From Rummeliibacillus sp963792445 (GTDB lineage Bacteria > Bacillota > Bacilli > Bacillales_A > Planococcaceae): a DNA stretch of 64,000 nt. A program made the translations under genes and the position numbers. Below the pieces are notes generated by a model, which did not search any database, was not told the DNA's origin, and was given only the letters and a program-made list of their open reading frames with translations. Below, one piece after another: positions 24,737 through 33,725 of this stretch; within the stretch, counting starts at the first letter, position 1; every line of letters begins with the position of its first letter. The stretch covers positions 372,001-436,000 of the forward strand of contig CAWBWO010000017.1 of assembly GCA_963792445.1 (NCBI GenBank). The letters run 5' to 3'.

Positions 24737-26275
24737 CTAATAAGCTTTTGGAAATATTAGACGAATTGTCGTTCCCTTTCCAACGATACTATCAACTTGA
24801 ATTTTCCCATGGTGCCCTTCAACTAAGTGTTTCACTATGGCTAATCCTAAACCAGTTCCACCTGAATTACGGCTACGAGCTTTGTCAACTCTATAAAATC
24901 GCTCGAATAAACGTGGAATCTCTGATTTTTCAATACCTATGCCCTCATCCGCTACTTCCAAAATAGCTTTCTTATCTTTTTCATATAAACGTACAGTTAT
25001 TTTGGTATCTTCTGGCGAATAGTTTATGGCGTTGACCATCAAATTCATTACAACTTGAACTAATCGATTTGGGTCACCATTGATGTATATATCATCATCA
25101 ATTATTGCTTCAAATTGCATATTTTTTTCTTCCATTTTTTGATGTGTCATTTCTGTTGTTCGAACGATAATATCACGTAAACTTGTTTTTTCCATATTGA
25201 CAGTAAAGCCGTCTTTTTCAATCTTGGATAAATCCAATAAATCATTTACAAGCATTTGCAAACGATTACTTTCTTTATTGATGATTTCTAAAAAGCTTAG
25301 CAATGTATTTTGATCTTTATAAGCACCATCTAGAAGTGTTTCAGAGAAACCCTTGATTGATGTGATTGGTGTTCTAAGTTCATGAGATACATTCGCCACA
25401 AAGTCCTTACGAATTTGTTCCAGCTTTTTAAGTTCTGTAATATCATGCATAACAATTACGACACCTAGCCATAAGCCATGCTCACCAACTACAGGGGCAC
25501 CATATACTTCCATATCGCGATATTCATGCTGAATTTTGATATGAATTTGTTTTCTATAAGGTACTTCAGTCATAAACACATGATCCACAAACTCTTCTAA
25601 TTCATAGGGTAGGCCTAATTCACGGAAAAGCTGTCTTTGCACGTCTTCATACGATTGATCGAACAGTTCAGTAAAAACCCTGTTGACTATTGTAATATCT
25701 CCTTCTCTTCCAATCATAATCAAAGCGCTACCCATATTTTCAATCAATGTTTTTAAACGCTCTTGCTCTATTTCACGTGTAATCATAATATCTTGTAAAT
25801 TCCTAGCTAGTACATTCACAGCTTTACTCAAGCGTAAAGTTGGCGACCCGGTAATCTCATATGCTCGCGCTCGATAATTTCCTTTTGCTAACTCAAAAGC
25901 AGTCATCATAACGTTATCAATCGGTTGAGATAGATTTTTGATAAGGCGGAAAGTGACGACTAATAGAATGATAAAAACGGTTATAAAAACAATTGTAAGC
26001 AATGCCCATAACTCTACGCGAAAAGCTGGTATATTTGGAATACTCGTGGTAGCAGTTAATGAATCTAATAATGCATTATTTTGTGAATTGGTTAAGTGAA
26101 TATTTTGTTGTTCTATTGTACGAATGAGATTTTCCTTTGATTGACTCATATTCGCATTAACAGAATCCTTCGCTAAGAGAGGGAAAAGCTGACCGAGTGT
26201 AAAAGCAAGGCCAGCTAATGTACTTATATACAATAATCCAAGGGAGAATAATAGCCGGAAACGTAATGATTGCAT
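24737..26275 (-). CDS. phoR: Phosphate regulon sensor histidine kinase PhoR
   Basis: A 512-residue membrane kinase. Two membrane segments (about residues 8-30 and 90-112) flank a short extracytoplasmic loop. They are followed by HAMP (about 113-165), a PAS domain (LIENMGSALIMIGREGDITIVN), HisKA with the phosphorylated histidine in VANVSHELRTPITSIKGF, and an HATPase domain with VMNLMVNAINYSPE, DEGIGIEKSEIPRLFERF and GGTGLGLAIVKHLV. It overlaps the last base of phoP and should respond to phosphate limitation, as in B. subtilis. Confidence 0.9.
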   Translation of the reverse strand: MQSLRFRLLFSLGLLYISTLAGLAFTLGQLFPLLAKDSVNANMSQSKENLIRTIEQQNIHLTNSQNNALLDSLTATTSIPNIPAFRVELWALLTIVFITVFIILLVVTFRLIKNLSQPIDNVMMTAFELAKGNYRARAYEITGSPTLRLSKAVNVLARNLQDIMITREIEQERLKTLIENMGSALIMIGREGDITIVNRVFTELFDQSYEDVQRQLFRELGLPYELEEFVDHVFMTEVPYRKQIHIKIQHEYRDMEVYGAPVVGEHGLWLGVVIVMHDITELKKLEQIRKDFVANVSHELRTPITSIKGFSETLLDGAYKDQNTLLSFLEIINKESNRLQMLVNDLLDLSKIEKDGFTVNMEKTSLRDIIVRTTEMTHQKMEEKNMQFEAIIDDDIYINGDPNRLVQVVMNLMVNAINYSPEDTKITVRLYEKDKKAILEVADEGIGIEKSEIPRLFERFYRVDKARSRNSGGTGLGLAIVKHLVEGHHGKIQVDSIVGKGTTIRLIFPKAY

Positions 26276-26991
26276 TAATTTTTTGGCTCCTCAAATTTAT
26301 AGCCCAATCCACGAATCGTTTTAATAAATTTAGGTTTACGGCTATTTTCTTCAATTTGATCTCGCAAATGGCTAATGTGTACATCAACAATACGAGTATC
26401 CCCCGCAAAGTCATAATGCCAAACAGCACTTAATAATTGGTCTCGTGTTAATACGCGGTTCTTGTTTTCTATTAGATACATTAATAATTCAAATTCCTTA
26501 GGTGTGAACTCTAATAAATTATCGTCCAAAAATGCTTCAAAACGATCAGGATATATATTCAAATGCCCAATATGATACGTTTTCTCTCCTACAGCTGGTT
26601 CATCATCCTGAGTCTCTTCAATAACTTTCGATCGTCTTAGAACCGCCTTAACGCGTGCCATTACTTCTCTAGGACTAAATGGTTTTGTCATATAATCATC
26701 CGCACCTAGCTCAAGGCCAAGTACTTTATCAAACTCTTCATCCTTTGCAGTAAGCATGATGATCGGCGTATTCATCTTTTTCATACGTAATTCTTTACAA
26801 ACTTCCATACCATCTAACTTTGGCAACATTAAGTCTAATAATATTAAATCTGGCTTTTCTGAAATTGCCTTGTTTAATCCATCTTGGCCATCATTTGCAG
26901 TAATTACATCATAACCAGCCTGATTTAAATTGTATTGCAATAAGGTTGCAATTGAAATTTCATCTTCTACTACTAAAATTTTTTTTCTCAT
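26275..26991 (-). CDS. phoP: Phosphate regulon response regulator PhoP
   Basis: A 238-residue OmpR-family regulator. The receiver domain has EDE (about 9-11), the phosphorylated Asp in LILLDLMLP (about 53) and the conserved lysine in DDYMTKPF. The C-terminal winged helix ends with VDVHISHLRDQIEENSRKPKFIKTIRGLGYKF. Its frame abuts phoR. Position next to polA matches B. subtilis phoPR; the walR pair is very similar in sequence but lies elsewhere. Confidence 0.9.
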   Translation of the reverse strand: MRKKILVVEDEISIATLLQYNLNQAGYDVITANDGQDGLNKAISEKPDLILLDLMLPKLDGMEVCKELRMKKMNTPIIMLTAKDEEFDKVLGLELGADDYMTKPFSPREVMARVKAVLRRSKVIEETQDDEPAVGEKTYHIGHLNIYPDRFEAFLDDNLLEFTPKEFELLMYLIENKNRVLTRDQLLSAVWHYDFAGDTRIVDVHISHLRDQIEENSRKPKFIKTIRGLGYKFEEPKN

Positions 26992-27061
26992 AATGTGTGC
27001 CTCCGCAACTGATTTGAAACCCCCATCTCAAATCGATTTGCTCTAAAATTAAAATTACTAA

Positions 27062-27508
27062 TTACTTTGGATGTATAGGTGGTACAACTGTCACAGTACC
27101 CTCTAGAATGATTTCTTCATTTGAATTATTTCCTCTTACATTTACAACTACTTCTCTTTTCATTGTATCTATATGTTCAACAGTTAACTGAATTTGAATT
27201 GTTTCATAATGATATAATGGCTTTGGAAAACGAAATGTTTGTTCGCTGATATATGATCCTGCACCCGGCAAGTATTTTGAAATGGCAGAATTTACAAACC
27301 CCGTCAACATAATCGTCGGAACAACTGGTTTTTCATAGGAAGTTAAAGCTGCATAATCATGTTGTATATACAGAGGATTACTATCATTTGTTAAGCCCAA
27401 ATATAATAATAAATCTTTGTCCTCTATTTTCTCTGTTAGCTGAATCGATTCCCCTACTGATAATTCTTCAAGCTGCTTGCCCAGCTTTCTTTTTTTATCA
27501 AGTAACAC
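27062..27508 (-). CDS. MaoC-like hot-dog domain protein
   Basis: A 148-residue single-domain hot-dog protein. The segment TNDSNPLYIQHDYA resembles the MaoC hydratase motif, and it continues with VPTIMLTGFVNSAISKYLPGAGSYISEQTFRFPKPLYH. Members act as enoyl-CoA hydratases or bind acyl thioesters; the substrate here is unknown. It sits between phoP and icd, where B. subtilis carries mdh. The start follows AAAGGGGG. Confidence 0.75.
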   Translation of the reverse strand: MLLDKKRKLGKQLEELSVGESIQLTEKIEDKDLLLYLGLTNDSNPLYIQHDYAALTSYEKPVVPTIMLTGFVNSAISKYLPGAGSYISEQTFRFPKPLYHYETIQIQLTVEHIDTMKREVVVNVRGNNSNEEIILEGTVTVVPPIHPK

Positions 27509-27715
27509 AGGATTCCCCCTTTGAAGTATTCAGTAATTTTATAGTATCAATAATCAATTAAAAAATCGAGTACGAATTGTAGATTGATACTGGATATCAG
27601 CTTTTTAAGCAATAATTATGAAAATAAAGGATAATTTGATTCATTATTATTTATTATACCTATATTTCATTATATTAATTCGCTCGTGCTTACGGATTTT
27701 TAACAATTCATACTA

Positions 27716-27751
27716 AATAAAAAACCGGATAGACAAATTCCAATCCGGCTT
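27716..27751 (-). terminator. Second terminator downstream of icd
   Basis: GCCGGATTGG and CTATCCGGT arms on the minus strand followed by six T residues. It lies 40 bases beyond a first terminator, with no gene between. Confidence 0.65.
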
Positions 27752-27789
27752 AGAAAGATGGGAAACAAAAAAATTCCCCTTATTAAAAT

Positions 27790-27832
27790 TGAAAAAGGGA
27801 AAAGAGTATAAAACTCTTTTCCCTTTTTATTC
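27790..27832 (-). terminator. Terminator of citZ-icd
   Basis: AAAGGGAAAAGAGT and ACTCTTTTCCCTTT form a 14-base stem with a 5-base loop and a T run on the minus strand, immediately after icd. Confidence 0.85.
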
Positions 27833-27840
27833 AGTATGAA

Positions 27841-29106
27841 TTAAAGATTTTTGATTAATTCGTCAGCGAATTCAGAGCATTTTACTTCTTTAGCGCCATC
27901 CATTAGACGAGCGAAGTCATAAGTTACAACTTTAGAAGCAATTGTATTTTCAACTGAAGCAGTGATTAAATTAGCAGCTTCGTTCCATCCTAAGTGTTCA
28001 AGCATAAGTACACCTGAAAGAAGTACTGAAGATGGGTTAACTTTATCTAAGCCTGCGTATTTAGGAGCTGTACCATGAGTAGCTTCGAAAATAGCATGTC
28101 CAGTTACGTAGTTGATGTTAGCTCCTGGAGCGATACCAATACCACCAACTTGTGCAGCAAGTGCATCAGAAATGTAGTCACCGTTTAAGTTCATTGTTGC
28201 AACAACTTCAAACTCTTTAGGACGAGTTAAGATTTGTTGTAAGAAGATATCAGCGATAGAATCTTTAATTAAGATTTTACCAGCAGCTAGAGCTTCGTCT
28301 TGAGCTTTATCAGCAGCTTCTTGACCTTGTTCAGCTTTAATAGCATCATATTGGTTCCAAGTGAAAGTTTGATCAGCGAATTCATTTTCAGCTACAGCAT
28401 AGCCCCAAGCTTTGAATGCACCTTCAGTGAATTTCATAATGTTACCTTTGTGTACTAGAGTAACTGATTTACGTCCTTCTTTGATTGCATAGTTGATTGC
28501 AGCGCGAACAAGACGTTCTGTACCTTCTTTTGATACTGGTTTAATACCAATACCAGAAGTTTCAGGGAAACGAATTTTGTTTACACCCATTTCATTTTGA
28601 AGGAAGTTAAGAACTTTTTTAACTTCTTCTGAACCTTCTTTATATTCGATACCAGCATAGATATCTTCAGTGTTTTCACGGAAGATTACCATATCAACAT
28701 TTTCTGGATGTTTAACTGGAGAAGGAACACCTTCAAAGTGACGAACAGGACGTAGGCAAACGTATAAGTCAAGTTGTTGACGTAATGCTACGTTTAGTGA
28801 ACGAATACCTCCACCGATTGGTGTTGTAAGAGGACCTTTAATAGCGATTAAATATTCATTGATTTTATCTAAAGTTTCTTGTGGTAACCATTCGCCAGTT
28901 TTGTCGAATGCTTTTTGGCCAGCTAAAACTTCAAGCCATTGAATTTTTTTTTCGCCATTATAAGCTTTTTCTACTGCTGAATCGATTACGCGAGAAGCAG
29001 CTGCCCAGATATCAGGACCGATTCCGTCACCTTCGATGAATGGAATTACAGGGTTGTTTGGTACATTAAGTACTCCGTTTTCTACTACGATTTTCTCAGT
29101 TGACAT
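27841..29106 (-). CDS. icd: Isocitrate dehydrogenase (NADP+)
   Basis: A 421-residue decarboxylating dehydrogenase of the citric acid cycle, making 2-oxoglutarate. It has IPFIEGDGIGPDIW, the substrate-binding serine loop GGGIRSLNVALRQ (about residue 104), the NTEDIYAGIEY motif and the nucleotide-binding ATHGTAPKYAG (about 345). The length fits the Bacillus-type enzyme. It follows citZ at a short distance and shares its transcript. Confidence 0.96.
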   Translation of the reverse strand: MSTEKIVVENGVLNVPNNPVIPFIEGDGIGPDIWAAASRVIDSAVEKAYNGEKKIQWLEVLAGQKAFDKTGEWLPQETLDKINEYLIAIKGPLTTPIGGGIRSLNVALRQQLDLYVCLRPVRHFEGVPSPVKHPENVDMVIFRENTEDIYAGIEYKEGSEEVKKVLNFLQNEMGVNKIRFPETSGIGIKPVSKEGTERLVRAAINYAIKEGRKSVTLVHKGNIMKFTEGAFKAWGYAVAENEFADQTFTWNQYDAIKAEQGQEAADKAQDEALAAGKILIKDSIADIFLQQILTRPKEFEVVATMNLNGDYISDALAAQVGGIGIAPGANINYVTGHAIFEATHGTAPKYAGLDKVNPSSVLLSGVLMLEHLGWNEAANLITASVENTIASKVVTYDFARLMDGAKEVKCSEFADELIKNL

Positions 29107-29133
29107 TTATTCCTTGCCTCCTATATTCATACA

Positions 29134-29167
29134 CGTAGGGCAGGAGCTATATTAGCGCTGCCCTACG
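29134..29167 (-). other. mRNA hairpin between citZ and icd
   Basis: CGTAGGGCAG and CTGCCCTACG form a perfect 10-base stem with a 14-base loop and no following T run. It may mark an mRNA processing or stability point between the two cistrons. Confidence 0.55.
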
Positions 29168-29186
29168 ATATTTAACATTATATCAG

Positions 29187-30302
29187 TTATCTTTCTTCAA
29201 CTGGTACATATTTTTGTAATCCAGGTCCAATGTATTCTGCACGTGGACGGATTAAACGGTTGTTAGCATATTGTTCTAAGATATGTGCTACCCAACCAGA
29301 CACACGAGAAACAGCGAATACTGGAGTGAATAAATCGTGATCGATACCTAGTGAATCGTAAACTGATGCAGAGAAGAAGTCTACGTTTGCTGGTAAGTGT
29401 TTTTGTTCTTGGATCATATCATGGATTTTAACAGACATTTCATAAAGTTCAGGATTACCTTTAAGTTTAGTCAATTTTTCAGACATTACACGTAAATGTT
29501 TTGCACGTGGGTCACCTTTACGGTAAACGCGGTGTCCGAAGCCCATGATTTTTTCTTTGTGATCTAATTTGTTTTGGATATATGATTCAACGTTGTCGAT
29601 TGAACCAATTTCAGACAACATTTTCATAACTTGTTCATTTGCTCCACCGTGAAGAGGTCCTTTAAGAGCACCAATTGCTGCAGTAACGCCAGAATACATA
29701 TCTGATAATGTAGCTACACAAACACGAGCTGTGAATGTAGAAGCATTTAATTCATGGTCAGCATGAAGAACTAATGCTTTGTTGAAAGCTTCTTCTTCAA
29801 TTGGTTCTGGTTCTTTACCAGTTAGCATGTACAAAAAGTTAGCTGCATAAGAAAAGTCTTTTCTTGGTGCAATTGGTTCTTTACCAGCACGGATACGGCC
29901 AAATGCTGTAACTACAGTTGCCATACGAGCTTGTAATTTGATAGCTTTACGGTAGTTAGCTTCGTCGGACATATCTTCAGCATCTTCATCATATAAAGCT
30001 AATAGAGATACTACTGTACGTAAAGCTGCCATTGGGTGAACTGATTTAAGATCGTAAGTTTTGAAGTGGTCTAATACCGCTTGTGGCACTGCCATATTGT
30101 CAGCAAGTTGTTGTTTAAACTCAGCTAATTCGTCCGCTTTTGGTAAACGAGTATGCCATAGTAGATAAACTACCTCTTCAAAAGATGCGTGTTCTGCTAA
30201 ATCATCAATGTTGTAACCTACGTAAGTAAGAGTATCATCAATGATTGAGCTAATTTTAGTTTCTGATGCTACAACGCCTTCTAAACCTTTAGTTGTTGCC
30301 AT
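29187..30302 (-). CDS. citZ: Citrate synthase
   Basis: A 371-residue type II-like short citrate synthase condensing oxaloacetate and acetyl-CoA. Catalytic histidine regions GPLHGGANEQV (about residue 219) and GFGHRVYRKGDPRA (about 257) and the C-terminal aspartate region are present. It begins the citZ-icd operon. AAGGAGCGA precedes the ATG. Confidence 0.96.
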   Translation of the reverse strand: MATTKGLEGVVASETKISSIIDDTLTYVGYNIDDLAEHASFEEVVYLLWHTRLPKADELAEFKQQLADNMAVPQAVLDHFKTYDLKSVHPMAALRTVVSLLALYDEDAEDMSDEANYRKAIKLQARMATVVTAFGRIRAGKEPIAPRKDFSYAANFLYMLTGKEPEPIEEEAFNKALVLHADHELNASTFTARVCVATLSDMYSGVTAAIGALKGPLHGGANEQVMKMLSEIGSIDNVESYIQNKLDHKEKIMGFGHRVYRKGDPRAKHLRVMSEKLTKLKGNPELYEMSVKIHDMIQEQKHLPANVDFFSASVYDSLGIDHDLFTPVFAVSRVSGWVAHILEQYANNRLIRPRAEYIGPGLQKYVPVEER

Positions 30303-30588
30303 TATATCTCGCTCCTTTTAACACAATTTTGATAGTAATGTTGAACCTATTCAACTCTTCAAAATCAATATGAACCTATAAGTAAATCGCTTACATTTAA
30401 TATTATAATAAATTTTGACGGCTTTGTGAATGAAAAACCTTCATTAGTGAAAAATTTGGATTTATGAAGAATATTTAAGCATTTTTGAGCAAATATAACG
30501 ATTATTAAGTAAGTAGAAATTGGTAATATAGGAAGCTGGTGACACTATTTTCAAGTTTCTGGGTAAAAGTGCTATAAACAATATAAAG

Positions 30589-31518
30589 TTGTGGAGTTTT
30601 GTAATATTTTTAATAATCTTTGCTTGGTTCACACTTCCAGTCACTTTAGCAATAGTTTCAGCATATCTTCTATCTCCAATGCTTCAATTTTTACATAAAA
30701 AATTAAAATTACCTTCTTTTATAACTGCACTTATAACTGAAATACTAATAGTAGTAAGTTTTGCATTTGTTTTATTATTCCTCACTTCTGTTCTTATTGA
30801 TACGCTACCTGTATTAAAGGAAAATTTATCAGATCAATCTTCGTTTATTCACATCCCTACTGCTGTAATGGAGCAAGTGCGTGACCAATTGTTTTCTCTA
30901 TTCGATATAATGTTGGCCAAAATTTTTCAGTCTATACAGGATATCATGCAAAATTTAGTGGAAGTGACCATTTTTGTTGTAGCATTTTATTTTTCTTTAT
31001 ATGAAACAAGCAGGAATAGACATTGGTTTTTTGTCTATATTCCTGCTCGTTTTAGAAATCCTATTCGTAGCATTTTCGAAGAAGCTACAACATTATTTAG
31101 TTATTTCATCTCGGTTGAAGTTCGTTTATTATTAATAACTTTTGCATTACTATCTGTTGGCTTTTTTATACTTGGTTTTTCCCAACCAGTTGGAAAAGCA
31201 TTTCTTATATCTATCTGTGATTTTTTGCCTTTTTTAGGTATAGGAATATTCTTAATCCCGATTAGTATCCTCTTTATGACAACAGGAAAAATGGCTCTAG
31301 GCATTCAATTAATTATTTTATATGTAGTCATTCAGCTTACGAGACAATTTGCTGAATCTATGATGTGGGCGTCTACCTTGCAAATTCGCTCAGTACACGC
31401 CTTCATCTTAAGTGCTATTAGTCTATTATTGTTTGGTGTGGCTGGAATTATTATTAGCCCATTTGTATTGTTGCTTGCAGTAAAACTACAGCGTCACCCT
31501 ATTTTTGCATCAAAATAA
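30589..31518 (+). CDS. AI-2E family transporter-like membrane protein (YtvI position)
   Basis: At least 309 residues with about seven hydrophobic segments. The end, with SVHAFILSAISLLLFGVAGIIISPFVLLLAVKL, is characteristic of the AI-2E/PerM family. The TTG at 30589 has no ribosome binding site. The frame stays open back to 30532 (giving FLGKSAINNIKLW ahead), so the true start is probably further upstream, possibly at a rare codon such as ATT 30547 after GGTGAC. It occupies the place of B. subtilis ytvI but is shorter than the usual 350 residues and faces the other way. The last 20 bases overlap convergent fxsA. Confidence 0.7.
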   Translation: MWSFVIFLIIFAWFTLPVTLAIVSAYLLSPMLQFLHKKLKLPSFITALITEILIVVSFAFVLLFLTSVLIDTLPVLKENLSDQSSFIHIPTAVMEQVRDQLFSLFDIMLAKIFQSIQDIMQNLVEVTIFVVAFYFSLYETSRNRHWFFVYIPARFRNPIRSIFEEATTLFSYFISVEVRLLLITFALLSVGFFILGFSQPVGKAFLISICDFLPFLGIGIFLIPISILFMTTGKMALGIQLIILYVVIQLTRQFAESMMWASTLQIRSVHAFILSAISLLLFGVAGIIISPFVLLLAVKLQRHPIFASK

Positions 31519-31888
31519 TTTGGCTATTTTTCATTTTCTTACGAAGCCAGTAATAGATAGCAGGTTTAAATAATTTTCTAGTCGCTGGTATTACTAGTAA
31601 TATCCCTATAATATCTGAGACAAACCCAGGAAGTACAAGCACGATGGAGCCAATAAAAGTAAGGACTCCATCAATAATCGCATCTCCTGGTGCTTGTCCA
31701 TTTGATATAGCCGTTTTTAATTGTTGAAAGGCATTGATTCCTTTCGTTTTAGCTAGATAAACACCTAATATCCCTGTCCCGATTACTAAAATAATCGTTG
31801 GAAATACCCCAATTAACTTTCCTGAGAGCAATACAATGGCTAATTCAAAAATTGGTACAGCTAATAATAACAAGAAAAATTTCCGCAT
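31499..31888 (-). CDS. fxsA: FxsA family membrane protein
   Basis: A 129-residue protein with FxsA-family pattern FELAIVLLSGKLIGVFPTIILVIGTGILGVYLAKTKG and LPGFVSDIIGILLVIPATR, comprising three or four membrane segments. Homologues interfere with phage F exclusion proteins when overexpressed in E. coli; the normal role is unclear. The ATG at 31888 follows AAGGGGTG. It sits downstream of pyk, as ytzA does in B. subtilis. Confidence 0.85.
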   Translation of the reverse strand: MRKFFLLLLAVPIFELAIVLLSGKLIGVFPTIILVIGTGILGVYLAKTKGINAFQQLKTAISNGQAPGDAIIDGVLTFIGSIVLVLPGFVSDIIGILLVIPATRKLFKPAIYYWLRKKMKNSQIILMQK

Positions 31889-31943
31889 TTTCTTCACCCC
31901 TTCTTAGAGTTCAGATCATGAACAAAATTAGAATGCGGCTGTT

Positions 31944-33704
31944 TTATAAAATTCTTGAAGATCCGTAGTAAATAACGCCTGATACAGCATCCATTGAAAC
32001 TTCTTGGTTATTTTTAATTAGTTTTGTTGCATCTTTTACTCCGACGATTACTGGAATCCCTAGACTAAGACCAACCACAGCAGCATGACTAGTTAAGCCA
32101 CCTTCTTCTGTGATCAATCCAGCGCATTTTGAAATGCTTGGCATCATTTCACGATCTGAACCAATTGTTACAATAATGCGATTTGTCGAATCTTGCGCTA
32201 AAGCTTCTTCAGCATTGCGGACAACTAATGCTTTACCTATTGCTGTTGATTTACCGATACCTTGACCTTTTGTTAACATATCGCCAATAACATGTAATTT
32301 CATTAAGTTTGTCGTACCTGCTTGTCCTACTGGCACACCAGCAGTAATAACGACTAGATCACCATGTTTTACATAGCCCTTGTCTAAACTTTGTTGGACA
32401 GCTTGTTCTAATACTTCATCTGTAGAAGTAACTTGAGAAGCTACAACAGGTGTGACGCCCCATACTAGGCATAGGTTGCGGCATACTTCGTCTGATGAAG
32501 TCATAGCAATAATTGGTACACCAGGACGATATTTTGCAATCATTTTTGCTGTATTACCACTTTCAGTTGGAGCTAATATGGCCGATACTTGTAGATTTAA
32601 TGATGTATGTGCAACAGCTTGGCTGATTGCTTCAGTCATGTTTGAACCTTTTTCTTTGCTACGTTGGTTGACAATGCGTTTATGGTCAAGCGTATCTTCA
32701 ATTCTACTTGCAATTTTGTTCATAGTTTTAACTGATTCTACTGGATAAAGCCCTGCAGCTGTTTCTCCTGAAAGCATAATAGCATCTGTTCCATCAAGGA
32801 TTGCGTTCGCAACATCACTCGCTTCAGCACGAGTTGGACGAGGATTACGTTGCATTGAATCTAGCATTTGAGTTGCAGTGATGACAGGTTTACCTGCGCG
32901 ATTACATTTTTTTATTAAACTTTTTTGTACAACCGGCACTTCTTCTGCTGGTATTTCTACGCCTAAATCTCCTCGTGCAACCATAAGCCCATCTGATACT
33001 TGAATAATTTCATCGATATTATCGACGCCTTCTTGGTTCTCGATTTTAGGAATGATATGAATATGAGTAGCGCCATTATTTTCTAATAATTGGCGAATCT
33101 CCATAACATCTGATGGACGGCGAACAAACGAAGCTGCTATGAAGTCTACTTTTTGTTCAATACCAAATAAGATATCTTGCGCATCTTTTTCAGTAATACC
33201 TGGTAATTGAACTGAGACTCCAGGGACGTTAACGCCTTTTTTATTTTTAAGTACACCTGCATTTTCAACCGTTGTATGAATTAAACCTTGTTCTTTATCG
33301 ATTCCTGTTACGTGTAATTCAACTAAACCATCATCTAATAAAATGACTGACCCAACTTGAACATCATCAATGAGTCTTTCATAGGTAATGGAAAAGACTT
33401 CTTGGTTGCCAAGTACTTCTGTCATGGAAATATCAATACTTTGACCAGTTACAAGTTCAATCGCATCATTTTCCATATTATGAGTACGAATCTCAGGGCC
33501 CTTTGTATCAAGTAAAATGGCTACGACTTTCCCTGTCTTTTTCGCTGCTTCGCGAATCGCTTGAATTCGCGCTCCATGTTCCTCATGACTACCATGAGAA
33601 AAATTTAAACGAGCAACATTCATACCTGCTTCAATTAATGCAACCAATGTTTCTGGTGATTCACTTGCGGGACCAATAGTACAGACAATTTTAGTATTTC
33701 TCAT
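31944..33704 (-). CDS. pyk: Pyruvate kinase with C-terminal PEP-utilising domain
   Basis: A 586-residue pyruvate kinase. It has the barrel start TKIVCTIGPASES, the signature KIENQEGVDNIDEI with the catalytic lysine, MVARGDLGVEIP, and the effector domain around residues 355-470. The Bacillus-specific extra C-terminal domain resembles the swivelling phosphohistidine domain (GLTSHAAVVGLSLGIPVIVG, about residues 532-551). I start at the ATG at 33704 rather than an earlier GTG. It is transcribed after pfkA with a 21-base gap and makes pyruvate and ATP in lower glycolysis. Confidence 0.95.
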   Translation of the reverse strand: MRNTKIVCTIGPASESPETLVALIEAGMNVARLNFSHGSHEEHGARIQAIREAAKKTGKVVAILLDTKGPEIRTHNMENDAIELVTGQSIDISMTEVLGNQEVFSITYERLIDDVQVGSVILLDDGLVELHVTGIDKEQGLIHTTVENAGVLKNKKGVNVPGVSVQLPGITEKDAQDILFGIEQKVDFIAASFVRRPSDVMEIRQLLENNGATHIHIIPKIENQEGVDNIDEIIQVSDGLMVARGDLGVEIPAEEVPVVQKSLIKKCNRAGKPVITATQMLDSMQRNPRPTRAEASDVANAILDGTDAIMLSGETAAGLYPVESVKTMNKIASRIEDTLDHKRIVNQRSKEKGSNMTEAISQAVAHTSLNLQVSAILAPTESGNTAKMIAKYRPGVPIIAMTSSDEVCRNLCLVWGVTPVVASQVTSTDEVLEQAVQQSLDKGYVKHGDLVVITAGVPVGQAGTTNLMKLHVIGDMLTKGQGIGKSTAIGKALVVRNAEEALAQDSTNRIIVTIGSDREMMPSISKCAGLITEEGGLTSHAAVVGLSLGIPVIVGVKDATKLIKNNQEVSMDAVSGVIYYGSSRIL

Positions 33705-33725
33705 AGTTTTTACCACTCCAATTTG

